Shown here piece after piece: positions 15,085 to 20,724 of a DNA stretch of 20,724 nucleotides (position 1 is the first letter of the stretch; each line of letters begins with the position of its first letter). This DNA comes from JAGMES01 sp023128035 (GTDB lineage Bacteria > Bacillota > Halanaerobiia > DY22613). The position numbers and the translations under genes were made by a program. The stretch is taken from positions 1 through 20,724 of the forward strand of contig DAOVRZ010000102.1 in NCBI GenBank assembly GCA_030627905.1, written 5' to 3'. Below the pieces are notes generated by a model, which was given only the letters and a program-made list of their open reading frames with translations, ran no database searches and had not been told where the DNA came from.

Positions 15085-15345
15085 TTATTTAGCACGATCA
15101 ATAATTTCAACAACTCTCCACCGTTTATCTTTACTCAATGGACGAGTTTCCATTACTTTAACCTTATCACCAATCCGACATTCGTTATTTTCATCATGTG
15201 CTTTAAAACGTTTTGACCGCTTAACTATCCTTTTATAAAGAGGATGCTTTGTTTTGCGTTCAACTTCAAAAACAACAGTTTTATCCATCTTATCACTAAC
15301 CACAACACCTACTCTTGTTCTTCGATTAGCACGGCTTTCTTCCAT
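15085..15345 (-). CDS. rpsQ: 30S ribosomal protein S17
   Basis: S17 (uS17) is a primary 16S rRNA-binding protein with an OB fold. The 86-residue product contains GVVVSDKMDKTVVFEVERK and the later NNECRIGDKVKVMETRPLSKDKRW, both typical. An AAGGAGGTTCTCAC run before the ATG gives a strong ribosome binding site. It follows rpmC by 40 bases and precedes rplN. Confidence 0.98.
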   Translation of the reverse strand: MEESRANRRTRVGVVVSDKMDKTVVFEVERKTKHPLYKRIVKRSKRFKAHDENNECRIGDKVKVMETRPLSKDKRWRVVEIIDRAK

Positions 15346-15385
15346 GTGAGAACCTCCTTCCTACCCAATCACATTTTGTGAAGTA

Positions 15386-15586
15386 CTATGCGTTGATTCT
15401 CAACTCTTTTTCCCGAAGCAATGTTTTAACTCGGGCAATGGTTCTCCGTACTTCACGAATTTTCAAAGGATTATCTAACTGTGCAGTAGCATGTTGAAAT
15501 CTAAAATTAAACAACTCTTCTTTTAAATCCCTTAACTGTATCTGCAGTTCACTAACAGTCATTTCTCTAAATTTATCAGCTCTCAT
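15386..15586 (-). CDS. rpmC: 50S ribosomal protein L29
   Basis: L29 (uL29) is a small helical 50S protein at the exit tunnel that helps dock trigger factor and SRP. I prefer the ATG at 15584-15586 (66 residues, MRADKFREMT...), which aligns with the family start. The GGTGAGG before it is only 3 bases away, so the ATG at 15598 (70 residues) cannot be excluded. The FRFQHATAQLDNPLKIREVRR block is diagnostic, and the two long helices fill the protein. Either start overlaps the end of rplP, suggesting coupled translation. Confidence 0.95.
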   Translation of the reverse strand: MRADKFREMTVSELQIQLRDLKEELFNFRFQHATAQLDNPLKIREVRRTIARVKTLLREKELRINA

Positions 15587-16010
15587 TTGCCTCACCATCC
15601 ATTTCTTGCCGGATTACGAATTTTGTCTTAATAGGCAGTTTATGAGATGCAAGGCGCATCGCTTCTCGGGCATCCTCTACGCTTACGCCAGCCATTTCGA
15701 ACATAATACGACCAGGTTTAACAACAGCCACCCAGTATTCTGGAGAACCTTTACCAGAACCCATCCGGGTTTCAGCAGGTTTAGCAGTTACAGGTTTATC
15801 AGGGAAAATTCGGATCCAGACTTTACCACCTCTTTTGATATAACGAGTCATGGCAACACGGGCAGCCTCAATTTGGCGATTAGTGATCCAGGCTGGTTCT
15901 AGCGCTTGTAATCCAAATTCACCGAACTGAACAGTTGTTCCGCGTTGGGCCTTCCCCTTCATACGTCCCCGATGCTGTTTTCTATACTTAACTCGCTTAG
16001 GGATCAACAT
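15576..16010 (-). CDS. rplP: 50S ribosomal protein L16
   Basis: L16 (uL16) helps place A-site tRNA at the peptidyl transferase centre. I choose ATG 16008-16010 (144 residues, MLIPKRVKYRKQHRG...) because AAGGAGG lies about 10 bases before it. A further upstream start would add eight residues that include the binding site itself. The TRYIKRGGKVWIRIFPDKP and RMGSGKGSPEYWVAVVKPG blocks are intact. It overlaps rpmC by about 11 bases. Confidence 0.97.
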   Translation of the reverse strand: MLIPKRVKYRKQHRGRMKGKAQRGTTVQFGEFGLQALEPAWITNRQIEAARVAMTRYIKRGGKVWIRIFPDKPVTAKPAETRMGSGKGSPEYWVAVVKPGRIMFEMAGVSVEDAREAMRLASHKLPIKTKFVIRQEMDGEANES

Positions 16011-16048
16011 CTCTGTTCGGCCTCCTTTCACCAACTAATACTTACTTA

Positions 16049-16696
16049 CTATTTTTTATTAGCACGTTGAGGTAAAACCTCACCTTTATTAATCCAAACT
16101 TTAACACCAATTTTTCCATAAGTGGTGCTTGCTTCAGCAAAACCATAATCAATATCAGCACGTAATGTATGCAAAGGCACACTACCTCTACTATATCCTT
16201 CAGTTCTAGCCATTTCAGCCCCACCAAGACGACCGCTACTTTGAATTTTAAAACCTTTAGCACCAAAGCGCATTGTACGAGTCATTGTTTGCTTCATAGC
16301 TCTACGGAAAGATACACGACGTTCCAATTGTTCGGCAACACTTTCAGCGACCAATTGAGCATCCATTTCAGGTCTTTTGACTTCAATAACATTAATCTGA
16401 ACTTTTTTATCGCTCATATTTTCTAAGTCACGACGCAATACATCAACTTCTGAACCACCACGGCCAATCACCATACCAGGACGGGCAGTGTGGATGTCAA
16501 GTTTTATCCTATTTGCTGCACGTTCAATCACAACTTTTGAAATTCCTGAGCTATATAATTTATTCTTGATATATTTACGGATTTTCAAGTCTTCATGAAG
16601 CAAATCAGCAAATTTATACTTGTCAGCATACCATTTGGCATCCCAATCTTTAACGATGCCTAAACGCATACCATGAGGATTAACTTTTTGACCCAA
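16049..16696 (-). CDS. rpsC: 30S ribosomal protein S3
   Basis: S3 (uS3) lines the mRNA entry channel of the 30S head and contributes to helicase activity. The 215 residues carry an N-terminal segment GQKVNPHGMRLGI, a type II KH domain at about 38-106 (GMVIGRGGSEVDVLRRDLE) and the C-terminal S3 domain (SGRLGGAEMARTEGYSRGSVPLHTLRADIDYG, in two parts). It starts 2 bases after the rplV stop and precedes rplP by 38 bases. Confidence 0.98.
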   Translation of the reverse strand: MGQKVNPHGMRLGIVKDWDAKWYADKYKFADLLHEDLKIRKYIKNKLYSSGISKVVIERAANRIKLDIHTARPGMVIGRGGSEVDVLRRDLENMSDKKVQINVIEVKRPEMDAQLVAESVAEQLERRVSFRRAMKQTMTRTMRFGAKGFKIQSSGRLGGAEMARTEGYSRGSVPLHTLRADIDYGFAEASTTYGKIGVKVWINKGEVLPQRANKK

Positions 16697-16698
16697 TC

Positions 16699-17040
16699 TT
16701 ATCCCTCCCTTTCGCTAACCACAATTGTAATGTGGCTGGTTCTTTTTCTAATTCTAGTAGCCATACCCATAGATCTAGGTCTAAAACGTTTTAAGGTAGG
16801 GCCTTCATCAACAAATGCTTTCACAATGTATAAATCTTCTGCTGCCATCTCATGATTATTTTCAGCATTAGCAACAGCAGACTTGAGCACTTTTTCAATA
16901 ATCCCTGCAGCTTTATTTGGAGTATTTCTTAGAATACTCATAGCTACACTTGCATCTTGACCCCTAACTAAATCCATAACCAGACGGGCTTTTCTAGGGG
17001 AGACGCGAATATATTTAGCAACTGCTCTAGCCTCCATCAT
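16699..17040 (-). CDS. rplV: 50S ribosomal protein L22
   Basis: L22 (uL22) lines the polypeptide exit tunnel with a long beta hairpin, and changes there confer macrolide resistance in other bacteria. The 113-residue protein begins MMEARAVAKYIRVSPRKARLV and ends with the RIRKRTSHITIVV block. Starts at 17040 or 17037 are both possible (adjacent ATGs). The ribosome binding site is an unusual run of seven G bases (17043-17049) abutting the rpsS stop, in place of GGAGG. See findings. Confidence 0.97.
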   Translation of the reverse strand: MMEARAVAKYIRVSPRKARLVMDLVRGQDASVAMSILRNTPNKAAGIIEKVLKSAVANAENNHEMAAEDLYIVKAFVDEGPTLKRFRPRSMGMATRIRKRTSHITIVVSEREG

Positions 17041-17049
17041 AACCCCCCC

Positions 17050-17334
17050 TTACTTTAATGCAGTTGACCGTTCAGTATGTGAACCATGGCCTCTAAACTT
17101 ACGAGTTGGTGCAAATTCACCCAACTTATGACCTACCATATCTTCAGTGATATAAACTGGTACATGCTTTCTTCCATCATGCACAGCTATTGTATGCCCT
17201 ATCATTATTGGAAAAATTGTAGATGAACGAGACCAGCTTTTAATAACTTGCTTTTTACCAGACTCATTCATAATTTTAACTTTTGCTAACAGTTTTGGCT
17301 CACAAAAAGGACCCTTCTTTAAAGATCTACCCAA
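17050..17334 (-). CDS. rpsS: 30S ribosomal protein S19
   Basis: S19 (uS19) lies in the 30S head beside S13. The 94-residue product begins GRSLKKGPFCEPKLL after the initiator and contains the family block HDGRKHVPVYITEDMVGHKLGEFAPTR in two parts. The start codon is TTG (17332-17334), with GGAGGG about 7 bases before, a rarer start than in its neighbours. An 82-base hairpin-bearing gap separates it from rplB. Confidence 0.97.
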   Translation of the reverse strand: MGRSLKKGPFCEPKLLAKVKIMNESGKKQVIKSWSRSSTIFPIMIGHTIAVHDGRKHVPVYITEDMVGHKLGEFAPTRKFRGHGSHTERSTALK

Positions 17335-17416
17335 TTTATACCCTCCTCTCAGAGTAGAGTTAAGTCACGCAAAGCGTGCTCTACATCTAGAGTGTTTTAC
17401 ACTCAAGAGTGAAATA
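17335..17416 (-). promoter_or_regulatory. Structured rplB-rpsS spacer
   Basis: The gap holds several short stems. CACGC/GCGTG (17366-17370 with 17374-17378) is extended across a 6-base bulge by TAGAG/CTCTA (17355-17359 with 17379-17383). Next to rplB, GAGTGT/ACACTC (17390-17395 with 17399-17404) competes with CACTC/GAGTG (17400-17404 with 17407-17411). Most other gaps in this part of the operon are 0-45 bases. A leader, processing or binding site is inferred; no promoter is seen. Confidence 0.45.
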
Positions 17417-18247
17417 TTATTTTCCATGACGACGACGAACAATCATCTTATCTGATGCCTTCTTCTTCCGGGTCTTAGCACCAATAGTTGGTTTACCCCA
17501 TGGGGTAACTGGATGACGACCAGAAGTTTTATTTTTACCTTCACCACCACCATGTGGATGATCAACTGGGTTCATAACCGTACCACGAACAGTCGGACGA
17601 ATACCTAACCATCTCTTACGACCAGCTTTACCGATAGTAACATTTTCGTGATCTACATTACCCACTTGACCGATAGTAGCTCTACATCTCAAACTTACCA
17701 TACGAACTTCACCAGATGGTAACTTTAAAGTAGCATTTTTACCTTCTTTTGCTACCAACTGGGCCAATGCGCCTGCAGAACGAACCATCTGAGCACCTTT
17801 ACCAGGCTTTAACTCTATATTGTGTACAATTGTACCTACAGGAATATTAGCCAATGGTAAGGCATTACCAACTTTGATATCTGCATCAGGACCAGAAACG
17901 ATTACATCATCAACACCCAATTTATGAGGAGCGATAATATATCTTTTCTCACCATCTGCATAGTGAAGTAATGCAATACGTGCAGAACGATTTGGATCGT
18001 ATTCAATGGTAGCTACGCGAGCTGGAACCCCATCTTTATTCCGCTTAAAATCGATAATTCTGTATTTCCGCTTATGACCACCACCGCGATGGCGTACGGT
18101 GACGCGACCGTAAGAGTTACGACCACCACTTTTAGTCAGAGGAGCAGTCAAACTCTTTTCTGGTTCGGTTCTGGTAATTTTTTTAAAAGTGGAAACAGTC
18201 ATATATCTACGGGCTGGAGAGGTCGGTTTAAACTTCTTTATGCCCAT
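17417..18247 (-). CDS. rplB: 50S ribosomal protein L2
   Basis: L2 (uL2) is a large primary 23S rRNA-binding protein needed for subunit association and peptidyl transfer. The 276 residues have normal length. The SYGRVTVRHRGGGHKRKYR block near the start and the C-terminal NPVDHPHGGGEG segment, which bears the conserved histidine, are intact. The product ends in a basic tail (DKMIVRRRHGK). It follows rplW by 40 bases with a GGAGGGAAAC site before the ATG. Confidence 0.98.
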   Translation of the reverse strand: MGIKKFKPTSPARRYMTVSTFKKITRTEPEKSLTAPLTKSGGRNSYGRVTVRHRGGGHKRKYRIIDFKRNKDGVPARVATIEYDPNRSARIALLHYADGEKRYIIAPHKLGVDDVIVSGPDADIKVGNALPLANIPVGTIVHNIELKPGKGAQMVRSAGALAQLVAKEGKNATLKLPSGEVRMVSLRCRATIGQVGNVDHENVTIGKAGRKRWLGIRPTVRGTVMNPVDHPHGGGEGKNKTSGRHPVTPWGKPTIGAKTRKKKASDKMIVRRRHGK

Positions 18248-18287
18248 CTTGTTTCCCTCCTTTAAAACTCAAATCATGAAATCAACA

Positions 18288-18575
18288 CTACATACCTTCA
18301 AAGATCTCAATTCGATCTCCCTCAGCCAATTTAACCATAGCTTTTTTCCAGTTAGGAGTCTTACCAACAAAAACTCCCATCCTCTTAGTTTTACCTAGCA
18401 TCCGGTTAGTGTTTACTTTCAAAACTTTTACGCCAAAAATCTCTTCAATCGCTCTTTTGATCTCAGTCTTATTGGCTTTTAAAGCCACTTTGAAAGTATA
18501 ATTGTTATTCTTTTCAATCTCTAGCATCGTTTTTTCAGAGATATGTGGCTTAATGATAATATCACGAGGATCCAT
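18288..18575 (-). CDS. rplW: 50S ribosomal protein L23
   Basis: L23 (uL23) sits at the exit of the tunnel and is the main docking site for trigger factor and SRP. The 95 residues begin MDPRDIIIKPHISEKTM and contain the NNYTFKVALKANKTEIKRAIEEIFGVKV block in two parts. Its ATG overlaps the rplD stop as TAATG (1 base shared), a strong sign of translational coupling. AGGAGGTGC lies just upstream inside rplD. Confidence 0.98.
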   Translation of the reverse strand: MDPRDIIIKPHISEKTMLEIEKNNNYTFKVALKANKTEIKRAIEEIFGVKVLKVNTNRMLGKTKRMGVFVGKTPNWKKAMVKLAEGDRIEIFEGM

Positions 18576-19201
18576 TATCCCAGCACCTCCTCAATTGCTG
18601 CTACAGAATCTTTTGTCATCACGATATATTCGTAATTCAAAAGATCATAAATGTTCAGAGCCTGAGTTACCAGAGTCTTTACATTCGGGATGTTACGAGC
18701 AGACTTGTAAACAGCTTCATCTTTACCTGGGAGAATAATCAAAACTTTTTCATCACCCAATTTTAGACCATTTAAAACCTTTACCATTTCTTTGGTTTTT
18801 GGTTCTATCATTTTAAAACTGTCAACAACAAGCAACTTTCCTTCTTCCACCTTATTACTTAAAGCAGATTTTACAGCAATTCTTTTCTCTTTTTTGTTAA
18901 CTTTCTTTTTGTAGCTCCGTGGGCTTACTGCAAAAGCGTTACCACCGCCAACCCAATTCGGAGCAGATGTGGAACCCTGTCTAGCACGACCAGTACCTTT
19001 TTGACGCCATGGCTTCTTACCGCCACCAGCAACTTCTCCACGGGTTTTGGTTTTGTGTGTACCAGCACGCATTGCAGCTAATTGAGCTACCACAGCACGA
19101 TGAACCACTGGGCCATTTACCTCAGCGCCAAAAACATTGTCATTGAGGTCAACTTCGCCAACTTGGCTACCAGTTTTATTATACAATGTTAATTTTGGCA
19201 T
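18575..19201 (-). CDS. rplD: 50S ribosomal protein L4
   Basis: L4 (uL4) helps form the exit tunnel constriction. In E. coli it also represses the S10 operon; whether it does so here is unknown. The 208-residue product contains the extended-loop region KKPWRQKGTGRARQGS and the NWVGGGNAFAVSPRSYKKK block that follows. It lies between rplC (44 bases upstream) and rplW (overlapping by 1 base). An AAGGAGGATT site precedes the ATG. Confidence 0.98.
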   Translation of the reverse strand: MPKLTLYNKTGSQVGEVDLNDNVFGAEVNGPVVHRAVVAQLAAMRAGTHKTKTRGEVAGGGKKPWRQKGTGRARQGSTSAPNWVGGGNAFAVSPRSYKKKVNKKEKRIAVKSALSNKVEEGKLLVVDSFKMIEPKTKEMVKVLNGLKLGDEKVLIILPGKDEAVYKSARNIPNVKTLVTQALNIYDLLNYEYIVMTKDSVAAIEEVLG

Positions 19202-19245
19202 CCCTAAATCCTCCTTTCACATATTGCATCTTTCGCAATTGTATC

Positions 19246-19869
19246 TTAAACTGCTTTAACTGCATCGCGAATGAATACAATCCCTTTCTTTGGTCCAGGA
19301 ATAGAACCTTTGATTAAAAGGATGTTTCTTTCAACATCAACCCGAACTAACTCTAGATTCTGAATGGTAACTTTTTCTCCACCCAGACGACCCGACATTT
19401 TCTTACCTTTAAATACGCGCGCTGCATCAGCAGAACCGAGAGAACCAGGAGCTCTGTGGAATTTAGAACCATGACTCATTGGACCTCTATGGAAATTCCA
19501 ACGCTTAATTGTACCTGCATAACCTTTACCTTTGCTAATTCCTGTTACATCAACAATTTCACCTTCATTGAAAATATCAACTTTCAACTCATCGCCAACA
19601 TTGAATTCTTGATCAAAAACGACTTCTTTTAAATATTTCTTAGGTTCAATCCCAGCTTTATCAAAATGACCTTTTAATGGCTTAGTAACATGCTTGGGTT
19701 TGATTTTATCAAAACCTATCTGGTAAGCAATATATCCATCAACTTCATCGTTTTTCTTCTGTACCACTACACATGATCCAGTTTCTACGACTGTAACAGG
19801 AGTGACTCGACCATCTTCACTAAAGATTTGAGTCATTCCAATCTTTCTACCCAGAATACCCTTCGCCAT
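19246..19869 (-). CDS. rplC: 50S ribosomal protein L3
   Basis: L3 (uL3) reaches the peptidyl transferase centre with an extended loop. I choose ATG 19867-19869 (207 residues, MAKGILGRKIGMTQIF...) because AGGAGG lies 8 bases before it. A GTG three codons upstream lies within that binding site. The loop block MSHGSKFHRAPGSLG and the C-terminal PGPKKGIVFIR are intact. A 109-base gap with a hairpin precedes it. Confidence 0.97.
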   Translation of the reverse strand: MAKGILGRKIGMTQIFSEDGRVTPVTVVETGSCVVVQKKNDEVDGYIAYQIGFDKIKPKHVTKPLKGHFDKAGIEPKKYLKEVVFDQEFNVGDELKVDIFNEGEIVDVTGISKGKGYAGTIKRWNFHRGPMSHGSKFHRAPGSLGSADAARVFKGKKMSGRLGGEKVTIQNLELVRVDVERNILLIKGSIPGPKKGIVFIRDAVKAV

Positions 19870-19950
19870 TATTTGCACCTCCTCTGTACCGATCTAATGT
19901 TATATTTTTAAGCCAGATTTGGCATAAAAAAATCGATTCCGGTTACAAAA

Positions 19951-19973
19951 GTATTAATACAAGGTATTAACAC
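19951..19973 (-). promoter_or_regulatory. Hairpin after rpsJ in the rpsJ-rplC gap
   Basis: The arms GTGTTAATAC (19973-19964) and GTATTAATAC (19960-19951) form a 10-base-pair stem with one G-U pair and a 3-base loop. It starts 6 bases after the rpsJ stop codon and is followed by TTTTG. It could be a weak terminator or processing site that lets rpsJ be expressed above rplC. Downstream, a run of seven T bases (19926-19932) lies in the same gap. The role is inferred. Confidence 0.45.
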
Positions 19974-19978
19974 ACTTT

Positions 19979-20287
19979 TTACAGCTTAATCTCAATATTA
20001 ACGCCTGCCGGAAGATCGAGACGCATCAATGCATCAACAGTCTTTGGAGTCGGATCAATAATATCGATCAATCTTTTATGCGTTCTCATCTCAAATTGTT
20101 CACGAGAGTCTTTATTTACATGAGGAGATCTTAAGATAGTAAATATCTCTTTCTCAGTCGGGAGAGGAATCGGTCCCGAAACTTTAGCACCACTCCGCTT
20201 AGCAGTGTCAACAATTTGACGAGCTGATTGATCCAACACTTGATATTCATACGCCTTCAGCCGAATTCTAATCTTCTCTTGTGCCAT
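19979..20287 (-). CDS. rpsJ: 30S ribosomal protein S10
   Basis: S10 (uS10) joins the 30S head and, as NusE, is part of the transcription antitermination complex with NusB. I choose ATG 20285-20287 (102 residues, MAQEKIRIRLKAYEYQ...) because AAAAGGAGGG lies about 9 bases before it. An in-frame start at 20362 would add 25 residues that run through the leader and the binding site. The SGPIPLPTEKEIFTILRSPHVNKDSREQFEMRTHKR block, in two parts, is typical. It heads the S10 cluster. Confidence 0.97.
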   Translation of the reverse strand: MAQEKIRIRLKAYEYQVLDQSARQIVDTAKRSGAKVSGPIPLPTEKEIFTILRSPHVNKDSREQFEMRTHKRLIDIIDPTPKTVDALMRLDLPAGVNIEIKL

Positions 20288-20447
20288 TAAATATTTCCCT
20301 CCTTTTCGCCCATTTTTATAAACGGACATGCTCAGTGAAAATTCCCGTTCAATGCACCACACGTCCGTGCGTGTTCATTATTTAAAATACACACACCCGG
20401 ATGTGTGTACATAACGCAACCTTCCACATCATCGCTTGCCAAAAACA
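20288..20447 (-). promoter_or_regulatory. Structured 5' leader of the S10 cluster
   Basis: Between the tuf terminator and rpsJ lie two structures in transcript order. The first is an 8-base-pair hairpin with a 6-base loop (20409-20388), followed by TTTT. The second is a long-range stem of CGGACGUG (20367-20360) with CAUGUCCG (20330-20323), including one G-U pair, around a 29-base loop. A short ACACG/CGTGT hairpin (20374-20359) would compete with the long stem. No clear promoter is seen inside. A leader or attenuator for the cluster is inferred. Confidence 0.5.
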
Positions 20448-20483
20448 CAAGAAAAAGAAAAAGGAGTAAGGGTAATTACTCCC
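20448..20483 (-). terminator. Rho-independent terminator after tuf
   Basis: In transcript order GGAGTAA (20482-20476) pairs with TTACTCC (20469-20463) around a 6-base loop. TTTTTCTTTTTC follows at once. It is about 85 bases beyond the tuf stop. It should end the tuf transcript or act as an attenuator for a transcript starting in the tuf-rpsJ gap. Confidence 0.8.
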
Positions 20484-20512
20484 TCATCTTTTTCATTCAA
20501 CACACAATAACT

Positions 20513-20518
20513 ATTGTA
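20513..20518 (-). promoter_or_regulatory. Weak -10-like hexamer between tuf and rpsJ
   Basis: The minus strand reads TACAAT at 20518-20513, a good -10 box, but no recognisable -35 lies 16-18 bases upstream, where the sequence is T-rich. If active, its transcript would meet the hairpin terminator within about 25 bases, so S10 expression would depend on readthrough. It may instead be chance in A/T-rich sequence. Confidence 0.3.
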
Positions 20519-20569
20519 CTACATATCTTTAAAAAAAGCTAGTCTTTTTTTAAATTTTTTAAAATTATT

Positions 20570-20724
20570 TTACTCAATAACCGAAGTAACAACACCAGCA
20601 CCTACTGTACGGCCACCCTCACGGATCGCAAAACGTAAACCTTCTTCCATAGCTATTGGAGTAATCAAGCTACCAATCATCTCAATGTTATCACCAGGCA
20701 TAACCATTTCTACGCCTTCTGGCA
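20570..20724 (-). CDS. tuf: Elongation factor Tu (C-terminal fragment, cut by window edge)
   Basis: EF-Tu delivers aminoacyl-tRNA to the ribosome. Only the last 50 residues are in the window, ending at a TAA at 20570-20572. They read PEGVEMVMPGDNIEMIGSLI and later GLRFAIREGGRTVGAGVVTS, the conserved end of the third beta-barrel domain. The gene continues beyond the right edge and is truncated only by the window. A tuf gene just upstream of rpsJ is the usual Firmicutes arrangement (end of the str cluster). Confidence 0.96.
   Translation of the reverse strand, partial: PEGVEMVMPGDNIEMIGSLITPIAMEEGLRFAIREGGRTVGAGVVTSVIE

Noticed and set aside
16042..16266. 74-codon minus-strand frame overlapping rpsC
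   Set aside because: It runs in another frame of the intact rpsC gene, with no family features. rpsC fully explains the region.
20288..20362. Longer N-terminus for S10
   Set aside because: The extra 25 residues span the ribosome binding site and a leader stem, and S10 proteins start at MAQEKIRIRLKAY or close to it.
1..20724. CRISPR array, insertion sequence, phage or defence genes
   Set aside because: No spaced repeat array, transposase, integrase or foreign-looking gene was seen. The gene order is conserved core genome throughout.

Overview
The window is one long, AT-rich, low-GC Firmicutes-type ribosomal protein region. Every gene lies on the minus strand, so transcription runs from high to low coordinates. 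The gene order (tuf, then the S10, spc and alpha clusters, then ecfA1-ecfA2-ecfT-truA, then rplM-rpsI) is the order known from Bacillus and Clostridia. GGAGG-type ribosome binding sites precede nearly every gene. A KOW-domain gene between map and infA is a clostridial habit. L30 (rpmD) is missing between rpsE and rplO. I can name the phylum with confidence; a clostridial or halanaerobial anaerobe is only a guess.

Layout in transcription order. 20570-20724 is the 3' end of tuf (EF-Tu), followed by a terminator and a hairpin-rich leader. 19979-14680 is the S10 cluster (rpsJ, rplC, rplD, rplW, rplB, rpsS, rplV, rpsC, rplP, rpmC, rpsQ) leading into rplN. 14640-7365 is the spc and alpha part (rplX, rplE, zinc-type rpsN, rpsH, rplF, rplR, rpsE, rplO, secY, adk, map, KOW protein, infA, rpmJ, rpsM). 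7336-4830 holds rpsK, zinc-type rpsD, rpoA and rplQ. 4736-1536 holds the energising module of an ECF vitamin transporter (two ATPases and EcfT) plus the tRNA pseudouridine synthase truA. 1519-511 is a separately promoted rplM-rpsI unit with a hairpin leader, ended by a perfect 40-base palindrome.

The left 440 bases contain no protein gene. They carry two near-consensus minus-strand promoters in tandem (both with 17-base spacers), followed by an antiterminator-like motif resembling the one that precedes 16S rRNA genes in Firmicutes. I read this as the promoter and leader of an rRNA operon whose 16S gene begins just beyond position 1.

The genes together supply ribosome assembly (21 or more r-proteins), translation initiation (IF-1), elongation (EF-Tu), transcription (RNA polymerase alpha), membrane insertion (SecY), N-terminal methionine removal (Map), nucleotide balance (Adk), tRNA modification (TruA) and cofactor uptake (Ecf). 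This is a conventional core-genome region and I see no new defence, mobile or biosynthetic system. The points worth a second look are regulatory: mutually exclusive hairpins in several otherwise unusual intergenic gaps, an apparent internal promoter before the KOW gene, and the absence of L30.
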